Assembly: GCA_964570685.1 (NCBI GenBank)
Contig: CAZMZC010000003.1
Span: 1-64,000 of the forward strand
Direction: 5' to 3'
DNA: 64,000 nucleotides
DNA from: UBA1189 sp964570685
GTDB taxonomy: Bacteria; Bacteroidota; Bacteroidia; Bacteroidales; Bacteroidaceae
In this document: in pieces, positions 7,861 through 16,471 of the stretch
Position numbering within the stretch: the stretch's first letter is position 1
Layout: each line of letters begins with the position of its first letter
Position numbers and translations under genes: made by a program
The notes under the pieces: model-generated
What the model was told of the DNA's origin: nothing
The model's database searches: none
The model's input: only the letters and a program-made list of their open reading frames with translations

Positions 7861-9594
7861 TTAACATGCAACAGAATTTTGAATTTCATTTATCAACATT
7901 CTGGTTCTTTGTAGTAATTGGCTATAAAGAGCGAATTCCTTATCCTTCTTATTTTGCATCTCTTCAATTTCCTTGATTTGAGAATCTATCTCATTTATTT
8001 TAGGTTGGAGATAGTCTTCTACCCATGTTTGAGTCTCTTCATCGAATCTCATATCTATAAAGTTGGCAGCTTCGGTAAATGTGTTTCTGATATCGCTACG
8101 ATATGCAATTAGTTGTTGCTCTACTTTTTTCTCTTGGTGATCATCCCAAAATTGAAGTCCCACTCCAAGTAATGTGCCACCTACGCCAAGAATTTTCCCG
8201 AACTTACCTATTTTAGACGCAGTTTTAACAGCTTCCCATGGTTTAAACTTATGTCCAAAGAAATGCCCTACCTTAAGTACAGCTTGATGAGCATCGGAAC
8301 CAGAATATGTACCTAACTTAAAAATTGCATTCCACCCTGTACTTGCATTTTTCCCGGTAGCGAATTTAGACAACCATTTTCCTGCTTTTCCAGCTTGTTG
8401 TGCTACAGAACTTAACTTGGACGCAGTATTCTTTGACATTTTAATATCTTCAATTTTCCTTTCAATAGCTGATTTTAAGGTCTCTGCGAACTCTGAATTT
8501 TCCAATCTTACAGCAAACTTTTGCAGAGAATCATTTTCAAATTGAATAACCTCTTCAAGCTCCTTTGCCGCTTTACCAAAAACAGAATCAGTTTCCTTGT
8601 ACTTCTCTTGAAGCCGCTCATTGACTTCCTTTTCATTTTCAGATGAAGACAATTGGTTGGCTATTTCGTAGCCCCAATTTCGTACCTCTTGTGTATTTCG
8701 TCTAACTATATTATATGATTCGGTTTTAATATGCTCTTTCGCTGCAACAAGTGCCTTCCTCTGCTGATTAAGCAAGTTCAGAGAACCGTCGACACAAATG
8801 TCTCCTGTTTTGAATTCTGCTAACGCTTCATATAGCATCTGTTCCAATTTAAACAATGATGTCGTGCACTTACCAAGAACCTTTTTCTTCTCTATGAATT
8901 TATTTATATTATTGAATAAATTAGAGTATCCGCTCATTTCAAGCAATTGAGCTTTGTCTTCATCATCTGCTTCTAAAGAATCTTGATATGAATAAGTATC
9001 TATGTATGTCACATATAAATCTTCCGCGGTAAATTTTGGAGATATAACAGGTTTCACATCACATTTGAAGAACTCTTCCTGCCCTTCTTTTGTGTTTCCA
9101 TATTTTGAATCTTCCATCTTATTGAAAACGAGCATCATTTCATTACCTTTACCCTTTTCAATAAGTAATTTTCTAAAATGTGTTCCAAGACCATCGCTGA
9201 ATCCCTCTGCAGTACATACAAACACTATTAAATCCGCTTCAGACATTGCATTATATGTAATTTCATCGTGATCAGGTCTTTTCTGGGTGTGGATACCCGG
9301 AGTATCAACGACCTCTATTCCATTCCAATCGAGAAAATTACATTCACTAGTAGTTACACCTTGACCGACTTCAAGTTGCTGGCCCGTAAGTATAGAAAGG
9401 ATGGACGATTTGCCGGCACTATATTGTCCTGCAAATACAATGCGTATTTTTTTGTCTTCGTCTACAAATGTTTGCGGAACGAATTTTGAACGCTCCTTTA
9501 ATTTCACAGACGATGATGTGGAAAAAACTTTTTTTGCATCAAAAAAAAGCGTCTGAGCACTTTGACTGAGTTGTTCAATTTTTATTGTTTCCAT
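7861..9594 (-). CDS. dynamin-like GTPase (LeoA-like)
   Basis: 577 residues. GTPase motifs: P-loop GQYSAGKSS at 56-64, switch I Thr in GVTTSE about 80-85, G3 DTPG at 98-101, G4 FNKMED about 160. A long coiled-coil stalk follows (about 240-390), then a Gly/Ala-rich hydrophobic segment (FGKILGVGGTLLGVGLQF, about 485-502) that could insert in a membrane, and a C-terminal coiled coil. This is the layout of bacterial dynamin-like proteins, which remodel membranes on GTP hydrolysis. The start codon lies one base after the stop of the 711-residue GTPase gene, so the two are translated as a pair. Paired dynamin-like genes in other bacteria (LeoABC type) act together; a role in membrane repair or phage defence is inference. 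Confidence 0.8.
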   Translation of the reverse strand: METIKIEQLSQSAQTLFFDAKKVFSTSSSVKLKERSKFVPQTFVDEDKKIRIVFAGQYSAGKSSILSILTGQQLEVGQGVTTSECNFLDWNGIEVVDTPGIHTQKRPDHDEITYNAMSEADLIVFVCTAEGFSDGLGTHFRKLLIEKGKGNEMMLVFNKMEDSKYGNTKEGQEEFFKCDVKPVISPKFTAEDLYVTYIDTYSYQDSLEADDEDKAQLLEMSGYSNLFNNINKFIEKKKVLGKCTTSLFKLEQMLYEALAEFKTGDICVDGSLNLLNQQRKALVAAKEHIKTESYNIVRRNTQEVRNWGYEIANQLSSSENEKEVNERLQEKYKETDSVFGKAAKELEEVIQFENDSLQKFAVRLENSEFAETLKSAIERKIEDIKMSKNTASKLSSVAQQAGKAGKWLSKFATGKNASTGWNAIFKLGTYSGSDAHQAVLKVGHFFGHKFKPWEAVKTASKIGKFGKILGVGGTLLGVGLQFWDDHQEKKVEQQLIAYRSDIRNTFTEAANFIDMRFDEETQTWVEDYLQPKINEIDSQIKEIEEMQNKKDKEFALYSQLLQRTRMLINEIQNSVAC

Positions 9595-9595
9595 A

Positions 9596-11731
9596 TTATT
9601 TAAGAATTATATGTATTCCCATTATTTGTTGTATTAAATCTAAAGAATCCAAGTCTTTCCGGTTGTAATCATTTTTATATAGATAAACTACTGTTTGGGT
9701 GCCGTTATTAACGTGTTTGATCAAAGGTCTTATTTTGAATCCGAAATACTTTAGCAAAAATACAATCTGAACCTCTATGGGTTTTGATGTATTCAATTTT
9801 ATGATATGTATGAGTTCATTGTTTCCCAAACGAGATGTCAAATCATTAAGTTTTATTGGGAGGTTTTCCTTTCCTTTGACAATAAGGGCGATTCTTCTGC
9901 CTGGAACTCTAGCAGCACATACGATCCGGTCAATCTCTTGCATAGGGACTTTCATAGCATAAAAGATATTTTCTATAATCATTTTTGTTATATTCTTATG
10001 ATTTTTGCTATATCCTAATGCTAATTGCCTTTCGCTATTTGAAAGAGAAAGCATACCACGACCTACTGCTGAAAGACGTCGAGAAATTTGTTGTTCTTGA
10101 GGGGTAATATTTTCATCATACCATTTTAATGTCTTACGTAAAGATGATTCTTCTGCCTTATTTATGCCATCATTTAATTTTTTTGATAATTTACCCCTTC
10201 GTTCTCGCAATTTATCTTCGCGGGAATCACAAAGGCATGAGAAAAAGCCAAAGATAGCATTCACGCCAAGTGCCGCCCAACCTAATGTACCCGATGAAAG
10301 TGCAATGGCTGCTATTCCTAAACCTGCGGAAACAAGAGTTCCAGCCCATTTCATTCCTCTTTTCCAATTAATAAACTGATAGTTACCCAAACCTGTTTCT
10401 TCCTTGAACTTAAACGAAAAATTCATTTCCGTTTTCAATTCTGAGAATAGATCTATCGTTTTCTGTTCTAATTTTGCTTTAATGGATTCAATACATTTTT
10501 CTATGTTTTCTTGTGTTTTGAATCCCTCACAATGTTTCTTCCATGCTTTATCTATATCCTTATCTTCAAGATAGCTTTCAACAAAACCAGGAATAGAATT
10601 TCTAAGCTTGTTATATTCTTTCGTAATAACATCTGTTATTTGACTCTTCTGGGTTTTGTTGAATGTGTCACACCAGTCTTTGTATAAAGATGTCTTATCT
10701 TGAATCACTCGGAATCGTGTATATGCATCGGCGCTGAAAGCAAATAATTGATTCATCTGCTGATACAAAGGAGCGTCAATTATGGATAAGTAACTCTTTT
10801 TCCTGTGAAGTACTCCATTCGTGTAAACTTCATTAATTAAAGAACGCTCAACGTGAGAGAAACGACTAACCTTTTCCAAATCCACCTTTTTGGATTCATA
10901 TTCAGGTTGTTGAGAGCAAAATTTAGCTAAAAGATGTGTTACTATGAAATCTACACGTTCATTAGGTAATTGCTCGTTTAGGAAAGTGTTGAATTGGTTG
11001 ACTAATTCTTCTATATTCATTCTTTCCTCCATTTTTTGGGGATTAGAAAGAAGTCTTTTTAACCTGAAGTCATCAATTCCTTCGCCAATACTTTGTTTGT
11101 AATTGCAAACACACAGCATTGGTTTATCCATTTTCTTAAGCTTTACCATCCAATCCGCCTCGGAACCTTCGGGCTGACCAGCTGTAATCATAAATAGAAT
11201 TAAATCTGCATATGTGGCTGCCTTCTCGGCTTTTTCATCATCTTCTTGTCCTCCATACGCATCAATTCCAGGAACGTCAGTAACAGTCATTCCCTTCCAT
11301 TCATAATTTCTAACGTCACGTGTAGTTCTTTGTCCACCTTTACCCATATGAGAACCATCTCCGTGGGTAAGTATTTCCATTAAAGTACTTTTACCTGCTT
11401 TTGTTTTGCCGAACAATGTAATGTTAAACTTCGACGACATCTTACTCTTATTACTAAGGCTTTTTTGAGTGTCATAGTACGATTGCTCAAATTCGGTTTG
11501 CACAGTTTGGAGTTGGGTGCGAATACTTTGGATCAAAGATTCATCGTTGATATGATGCATCTTCATTCCTTCTATGCATTCATTTATTATTTCAGAAGCT
11601 TCATCTATAGACTTTTTGAGATCCTTCAAATAGACTTTTGCTTTAGCATACCCCTGCTTATTAGCATCGCAACAAGCTTGCAATGCTGCTTCTAGAGAGT
11701 TTGAGCTAACTTTCTCAAAGGGATTATACAT
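9596..11731 (-). CDS. dynamin-like GTPase, partner of the 577-residue GTPase
   Basis: 711 residues. An N-terminal helical part (1-98) precedes the GTPase domain: P-loop FGKTKAGKST at 107-116, G3 DVPG about 152-155, with a G4 that is weak (VCNYKQS, where NKxD is expected). A helical stalk follows, then one long hydrophobic region about 455-495 (LVSAGLGIAAIALSSGTLGW and onward) likely to be a membrane paddle or hairpin, then a basic C-terminal domain. Upstream partner of the smaller GTPase, with one base between stop and start. A perfect AGTAGT/ACTACT dyad lies upstream at 11779-11794. The weak G4 suggests altered nucleotide binding. Confidence 0.78.
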   Translation of the reverse strand: MYNPFEKVSSNSLEAALQACCDANKQGYAKAKVYLKDLKKSIDEASEIINECIEGMKMHHINDESLIQSIRTQLQTVQTEFEQSYYDTQKSLSNKSKMSSKFNITLFGKTKAGKSTLMEILTHGDGSHMGKGGQRTTRDVRNYEWKGMTVTDVPGIDAYGGQEDDEKAEKAATYADLILFMITAGQPEGSEADWMVKLKKMDKPMLCVCNYKQSIGEGIDDFRLKRLLSNPQKMEERMNIEELVNQFNTFLNEQLPNERVDFIVTHLLAKFCSQQPEYESKKVDLEKVSRFSHVERSLINEVYTNGVLHRKKSYLSIIDAPLYQQMNQLFAFSADAYTRFRVIQDKTSLYKDWCDTFNKTQKSQITDVITKEYNKLRNSIPGFVESYLEDKDIDKAWKKHCEGFKTQENIEKCIESIKAKLEQKTIDLFSELKTEMNFSFKFKEETGLGNYQFINWKRGMKWAGTLVSAGLGIAAIALSSGTLGWAALGVNAIFGFFSCLCDSREDKLRERRGKLSKKLNDGINKAEESSLRKTLKWYDENITPQEQQISRRLSAVGRGMLSLSNSERQLALGYSKNHKNITKMIIENIFYAMKVPMQEIDRIVCAARVPGRRIALIVKGKENLPIKLNDLTSRLGNNELIHIIKLNTSKPIEVQIVFLLKYFGFKIRPLIKHVNNGTQTVVYLYKNDYNRKDLDSLDLIQQIMGIHIILK

Positions 11732-11865
11732 GTTTTTATATTTATGGGAGGTCCTATAAATTCAATCCACTATTAGCGAGTAGTCAGAACTACTTTAAGG
11801 CCTACGTAACCAGAATCAAGCCAAAATATTTTGCTTATTGAAGACATATTTCAAAATTAGATTCT

Positions 11866-12753
11866 CTACTCATACCTCCCCATCATCCTTTCCACGATGC
11901 TTTTCATCTCCTCGCGTACACATTCGGGACTGAGCACCTCAATCTTCTCGCGGTGCCAAAGCAGGGTTTGATATAGGTTGTAGCTGGGGCGTAGCCAGTA
12001 GGTGAAGATGCTATAGCCGTCGTGCGTCTCTACCTCTTGCTGCGAGGTGTGTATGGGGCGCGACCGTATATAGTCGACTTGACTGCCATACACCTTGAGG
12101 CGGATGAGCTGGGCGGGAACATCCTCGTGGTTCACACCAAAGCAAGCATCGAAATAGCTTTGTGGGGTGATACCGGCCGATGGCTGCTCCTCCTCGGACA
12201 TAAGACGTAGGTTGCTGATGCGCTCCAGGGCATATACGGTAGGAGTCTTACGGCTCAAGGGCTCGGCCACGAAGTACCAGCGCTGCTCCCACGTCTTCAC
12301 GAAGCAGGGGATGAGCTGATGGTGCGTCAGCGTCTGCCTGTTGTATGAGCAGTAGTCAAACTCCACCATCTGCCCCTTGTCAATGGCTTCGAGGATGGTG
12401 TGTAGATGCTCCACGCCGCTGGGTGCCTCTTCGAGCAGCACCTTGTCCTTGTGCTTGAGGGCTAGCTCCGACAGCTCCTGTATGTGGAAGGCCGAGAGCA
12501 GGTAGCGGTATATGGCATTGCTCTGCACATCGTCGATATTGGCAATATAGTAGTTTCGCGTACGCGCGTTATATTCTATATCTATAGCAAACACGGAGGA
12601 TATATACTCCTTGTACCGCCCGAAGGTCTTGGGGATAATCTCTCCATCGTAGAGCGACGAGTATTCCCAATGCTCATTGATCTCACGCAGCGACATGGCC
12701 TTGCCTCGCGACAGCAGCTCCACTATATACAGACATTTCTCTATCTTTCCCAT
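11866..12753 (-). CDS. WYL-domain transcriptional regulator
   Basis: About 295 residues. N-terminal winged helix-turn-helix (about 1-75, LLSRGKAMSLREINEHW), then a WYL domain (about 120-200) with the WEQRWYFVAEPL core and YALERISNL that in this family bind a ligand such as a nucleotide. I chose ATG at 12753 over GTG at 12762. Its promoter lies inside a duplicated segment shared with the GxxExxY gene. It is a candidate for the factor that reads the GGACA-N5-TGTCC sites in this neighbourhood, but no such site precedes its own gene, so that link is speculation. Confidence 0.85.
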   Translation of the reverse strand: MGKIEKCLYIVELLSRGKAMSLREINEHWEYSSLYDGEIIPKTFGRYKEYISSVFAIDIEYNARTRNYYIANIDDVQSNAIYRYLLSAFHIQELSELALKHKDKVLLEEAPSGVEHLHTILEAIDKGQMVEFDYCSYNRQTLTHHQLIPCFVKTWEQRWYFVAEPLSRKTPTVYALERISNLRLMSEEEQPSAGITPQSYFDACFGVNHEDVPAQLIRLKVYGSQVDYIRSRPIHTSQQEVETHDGYSIFTYWLRPSYNLYQTLLWHREKIEVLSPECVREEMKSIVERMMGRYE

Positions 12754-12773
12754 AGTATTCACTTATATTTTCC

Positions 12774-12947
12774 ACAAAGATAGTTTTTTATTTTTCAATT
12801 CTTAATATTTCTTTATTATTTCCCACGAATATACACAAATCTTCACGAATCCTTCACGCGCTACGCTTGTGCTTACCATCCGGATGGAAATTCATACGAG
12901 CAAAGCTATGTATGAAAATTCGTGGCCATCCGTGAGATTAGTGGGGA
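12774..12947. repeat. duplicated segment, copy 1, carries the WYL gene promoter
   Basis: About 174 bases, matching 13534-13705 at about nine in ten. It includes the minus-strand -7 box TATCTTTG next to 12778, an AT-rich tract, and CACGAATA...ATTCGTGG ends that can pair. Bases 12948-13101 hold two more CACGAAT/ATTCGTG clusters and nothing else I recognise. Confidence 0.8.
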
Positions 12948-13101
12948 AATAAACCATACACCAATTTTTACCCCCACGAATGGACACAAATCTACACAAA
13001 TCTTTACACGGACGTTGCTAAAAATATTCGTGATAATTCGTGAAATTCGTAGGAAAATATAAAGCATTATCAGCAGCAAGGCCTACACGGATAAGAGAAA
13101 T

Positions 13102-13515
13102 CTATTTCGTGGGATACTCAGGCAATACCGCGTCGCGACAATAACCATTGGCCTTCAACCAAATAGCATTCTCAATATCATCCGTGTTGAAATTCACTAA
13201 TACACCTCGATACAATTTAGTCAACTTAAGATAGGTGATCAGTTGCAGGTGGAATACCTCACGCATATCAAGTACAGACTTGAGTTCTACAATGACGCGA
13301 CGCTCTACAAGCAGATCGATGCGCAATTGAGTTTCCAGACGGTGCCCATCTACCTCTACTGGGACTGTCACTTGCCGATCAACACGCAGTCCCCGTTTAG
13401 TGAGGAAATAAACAAGCGTTTCTTCATAAACAGCTTCAAGGAGTCCTGGCCCGAGGGCGTTGTATGTATCAAAAATAGCTCCGCGTACTTGGTATGTCAA
13501 TTCATATTCCCGCAT
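13102..13515 (-). CDS. GxxExxY protein
   Basis: 137 residues, the usual length for the GxxExxY family (TIGR04256). The naming motif is GLLEAVY at residues 24-30. A PD-(D/E)xK-like core follows: Asp67 in RIDLLV and ELK at 77-79 in VIVELKS, then HLQLITYLKLTKLYRGVLVNF. The family is common in Bacteroidota; its biochemical role is not settled. The promoter and upstream 170 bases are a copy of those in front of the WYL gene. Confidence 0.9.
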   Translation of the reverse strand: MREYELTYQVRGAIFDTYNALGPGLLEAVYEETLVYFLTKRGLRVDRQVTVPVEVDGHRLETQLRIDLLVERRVIVELKSVLDMREVFHLQLITYLKLTKLYRGVLVNFNTDDIENAIWLKANGYCRDAVLPEYPTK

Positions 13516-13533
13516 ATTGTATTATTTATATTT

Positions 13534-13705
13534 CTCGCAAAGATAGTTTTTTATTTTTCAATTCTTAATATTTCTTTATTATTTCCCACGAATATACACA
13601 AATCTTCACGAATCTTTCACGCGCTACGCTTGTGCTTACTATCCGGATGGCTATTCATACGAACAAAGCTATGTATGAGAATTCGTGTCTATCCGTGAAA
13701 TTCGT
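13534..13705. repeat. duplicated segment, copy 2, carries the GxxExxY promoter
   Basis: Matches 12774-12947, including the -7 box (minus-strand TATCTTTG just left of the AT tract) and the CACGAATA/ATTCGTG ends. Only the regulatory part is duplicated; the genes downstream differ. Confidence 0.8.
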
Positions 13706-13760
13706 GGGCAGAAACAAAGAGTCTCGTGGGAGAGGACAATGCACATACTTCGTTGGTCTT

Positions 13761-14618
13761 CTACAAATACAACGACCCATAATTCATTATCGCCCCCAGC
13801 GACACCTCGTGATACGTAGTGCATAGCCTATCGCGCGGATCCTCCATCTCGTACTGAGGTGCATTGTTATCGGTGACGATAATGTCAAGCAGCGGGCGAT
13901 GCAGTCCCTGCTCCCAGGTGAAGCGCATCTTCACCGTGCAGTCGTCGAGCTTGCGCTCGCGCTCCAGCAAGGCGTAGAAGTCGGGCACCAGCCCTCGGGT
14001 GAGAGCCAGCAACTGCTCGTTAGTAGACACTACGGTCGATATACGGGAACGATACTGACGGCGCAGCCACATCTTGACTCCCCTGGGATGGGTAAACTTG
14101 GGCACGCTCCGCTGGTATGTGATAATCTCCGTGCCGAAGCGCTCGGTGCCACGATAGCCACCATTGGCAAACATCTCGGGAAGGTAACGCTTCACCGTGC
14201 GCAGCATATCGGCCGTCAGCACAAACTCCTCACCTGTGATACACAGCAGCCGTTCCATCTCGTCTGTCGCCTTGCGCTCATCGACACGCCCGTTGGGCTT
14301 AAGCATAGGCGCCACTATGGGGCGCATCACACGGCGCAGCCAGCGCAGAGCTACCTTGTCGTAGCGCAGGAGCGAGCAGCAACAGGCATACTCAAACATC
14401 GCTTCCGGCTTGCAGTAGTCGAAGAGCGCCGTGGAGTGGCACGAGGTACCGCGCATCCTTTCTGCCTTGCGCTTATAATATCGGTAGGCCGGCTTCACAT
14501 CAATATCGACTCGTGCCATATCCATCTCATACAACTCCACCTTGATATTCACATTCTTGTTGCTGAACCGTTCGGTGCGCAAGTACCGCACCATCACTTT
14601 TCTTGTCTTTGTCTCCAT
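13761..14618 (-). CDS. hypothetical protein
   Basis: 285 residues, soluble, rich in Arg and Met. It has a Cys cluster (YACCCSLLRY about 77-86), a basic helix RWLRRVMRP and an acidic conserved-looking end (DNNAPQYEMEDPRDRL about 250-265). I do not recognise a family or active site. It is expressed from the best-preserved dyad promoter (14665-14700), with a leader of about 40 bases, so it belongs with the genes at 5432 and 6313 in one possible regulon. Confidence 0.6.
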   Translation of the reverse strand: METKTRKVMVRYLRTERFSNKNVNIKVELYEMDMARVDIDVKPAYRYYKRKAERMRGTSCHSTALFDYCKPEAMFEYACCCSLLRYDKVALRWLRRVMRPIVAPMLKPNGRVDERKATDEMERLLCITGEEFVLTADMLRTVKRYLPEMFANGGYRGTERFGTEIITYQRSVPKFTHPRGVKMWLRRQYRSRISTVVSTNEQLLALTRGLVPDFYALLERERKLDDCTVKMRFTWEQGLHRPLLDIIVTDNNAPQYEMEDPRDRLCTTYHEVSLGAIMNYGSLYL

Positions 14619-14664
14619 AACGTCATTGCATCAGTTTGTCAATACATATCTTTACCATTCACGA

Positions 14665-14700
14665 TGCAAAGAAAACTTGCTGATAGGACAAAAGGTGTCC
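14665..14700 (-). promoter_or_regulatory. promoter/operator D: perfect GGACA-N5-TGTCC dyad
   Basis: GGACA at 14686-14690 and TGTCC at 14696-14700 form a perfect dyad with spacer AAAGG. TGCAAA starts at 14665, so the distance to GACA is 22 bases as in sites A-C. On the minus strand this gives CCTTTTGTCC as the -33 part and TTTCTTTGCA as the -7 part. Confidence 0.7.
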
Positions 14701-14848
14701 GAGGATGGACTTAATCTTCTTTTTTTTGATGTCAACTTCTACTTTTAAGGAGTTTATCCGCATATCCTTATGTGTTTTTCAATAATTATCCGTAACTTCG
14801 CGCTCTGATTTTCAGGAGAACAAAGTATAATATAAATTTATTGACAAC

Positions 14849-16216
14849 ATGACACAACAAATTCAACAAACACTGCGCGACTCTAAAGCTGCCCGTTGGG
14901 CGGCACTCGTGATTGTATCGTTCACGATGATGTGGGGATACTTCCTCACCGACGCCATGTCGCCCCTGATGACCATGCTCGAAGTGGAGATGCATTGGTC
15001 AAGTTCTGATTTCGGTATTTTCAACTGGGCCTACTGCTGGTTCAACGTATTCCTCTTCATGCTCATCTTCGGTGGCATGATTCTCGACAAACTGGGCGTA
15101 CGCATCACTGGTCTTGCCTCATGTGCCCTGATGGTGATTGGTGCTTTCATCAAGTACTACTCCGTAGAATTCATCTCGCCGGGTCCCGATGCAGGCTATA
15201 TCTTCGGTATCCGCACTCAGGTGCTAGTAGCCAGTCTCGGCTATGCCATCTTTGCTGTGGGTACAGAGAACTGCGGTATCACGGTGACGAAGGTTATCGC
15301 CAAGTGGTTCAAGGGTAAGGAGATGGCGCTTGCTATGGGTACTCAGGTGGCTGTGGCCCGACTGGGTACTGCGCTGGCCATGATCGTGAGTCCGCTCATC
15401 GTGAAGCATTTCAGCATGTCGGCTCCGTTGCTTTTTGCGCTGGTGCTCATCGGTATCGGACTGCTCGCCTACTGTGTGTTCTGCGTGATGGATGCCAAGC
15501 TTGACAAGCAGATCACTGCCGAGCAGGGCGAAGACGACACCTTCCATATCTCTGACCTCAAGGAGATTGTCACCAACAAGGGCTTCTGGCTCATCGCTCT
15601 GCTTTGCCTGATGTTCTATTCTGCTGTGTTCCCCTTCATGAAGTATGCTACCTCACTGATGGAAAACAAGTATGGTATGGCCAATGAGTGGGCCGGTTGG
15701 ATTCCCGCCCTTATCCCTATGGGTAATCTCATCATGACTCCGCTTTTCGGCGACATCTACGACCGCAAGGGCAAGGGTGCTACCATCATGATTATCGGTT
15801 CGGCCATGCTCATCCTCGTACATGTCCTCTTTGCTCTCCCCGTGCTCAACTACTGGTGGTTTGCGGCCTTCATCGCTATCGTGCTGGGCGTAGCCTTCTC
15901 GCTCGTGCCCTCAGCCATGTGGCCCTCGGTGCCCAAGATTATCCCCGAGAAGTTGCTTGGCTCAGCCTATGCCCTCATCTTCTGGGTGCAGAACATCGGT
16001 CTTGGCTTCGTACCCCTGCTCATCGGCTGGCTGCTCAATGAATACTGCATCACAGGCGAGCGCATCGTAGACGGACAGGCCTTCATCCAGTACGACTACA
16101 CTTTGCCGATGTGCGTATTCGCTTGCTTCGGCATCATCGCCCTGCTGCTCGCTTTCGCCTTGAAAAAGGAAGACAAGCGCAAAGGCTACGGATTGGAACA
16201 GCCCAACATCAAGTAG
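14849..16216 (+). CDS. MFS transporter
   Basis: 455-residue inner-membrane transporter with twelve hydrophobic segments. Family marks are the loop 2-3 motif GGMILDKLGVR (about 74-84), charged KWFKGKEMALAMGT about 151-164, and the repeat of the loop motif in the second half (GDIYDRKGKG about 304-313). Sequence style is that of the MFSD1-like/lysosomal dipeptide group found widely in Bacteroidota, but the substrate cannot be told from sequence. A possible -7 box TAACTTCG lies at 14793-14800, and a terminator follows at 16240. Confidence 0.85.
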   Translation: MTQQIQQTLRDSKAARWAALVIVSFTMMWGYFLTDAMSPLMTMLEVEMHWSSSDFGIFNWAYCWFNVFLFMLIFGGMILDKLGVRITGLASCALMVIGAFIKYYSVEFISPGPDAGYIFGIRTQVLVASLGYAIFAVGTENCGITVTKVIAKWFKGKEMALAMGTQVAVARLGTALAMIVSPLIVKHFSMSAPLLFALVLIGIGLLAYCVFCVMDAKLDKQITAEQGEDDTFHISDLKEIVTNKGFWLIALLCLMFYSAVFPFMKYATSLMENKYGMANEWAGWIPALIPMGNLIMTPLFGDIYDRKGKGATIMIIGSAMLILVHVLFALPVLNYWWFAAFIAIVLGVAFSLVPSAMWPSVPKIIPEKLLGSAYALIFWVQNIGLGFVPLLIGWLLNEYCITGERIVDGQAFIQYDYTLPMCVFACFGIIALLLAFALKKEDKRKGYGLEQPNIK

Positions 16217-16239
16217 GCAATCCTCTAAGGATTTCTCAT

Positions 16240-16290
16240 ACGGCTTCATTGCAATGTTTTAGTGCATTGTGGTGAAGCCGTTTGGTTTTC
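16240..16290 (+). terminator. intrinsic terminator of the MFS gene
   Basis: Hairpin with arms ACGGCTTCATTGCAATG (16240-16256) and CATTGTGGTGAAGCCGT (16265-16281), followed by TTTGGTTTT. It lies 24 bases after the stop codon. Confidence 0.75.
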
Positions 16291-16344
16291 CTCGTCCCAT
16301 AATTGAGGCATATAGTACGTCTTTTTATGTGGCATTGCCGAAAC

Positions 16345-16411
16345 TATGTTGTAAAACATAAAAACGAATTGTCGTTTTCTTTGTCTGTCCGATGAATATT
16401 TATTACTTTCG
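16345..16411 (+). promoter_or_regulatory. fusA2 promoter with CRP-type dyad
   Basis: TATTACTTTCG at 16401-16411 is the -7 region, with TTTG about 20 bases upstream. A perfect dyad TATGTT-GTAA-AACATA sits at 16345-16360, centred about 64 bases before the expected start of transcription, the usual place for a class I CRP-family activator. In Bacteroides thetaiotaomicron fusA2 is activated by the CRP-like regulator Cur; that this dyad is the site is inference. Confidence 0.4.
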
Positions 16412-16471
16412 CACCGTTTCTCGTAATAGAGTACAAGGAACTATGTAGTTTTAACTAATAAAAACAATACT

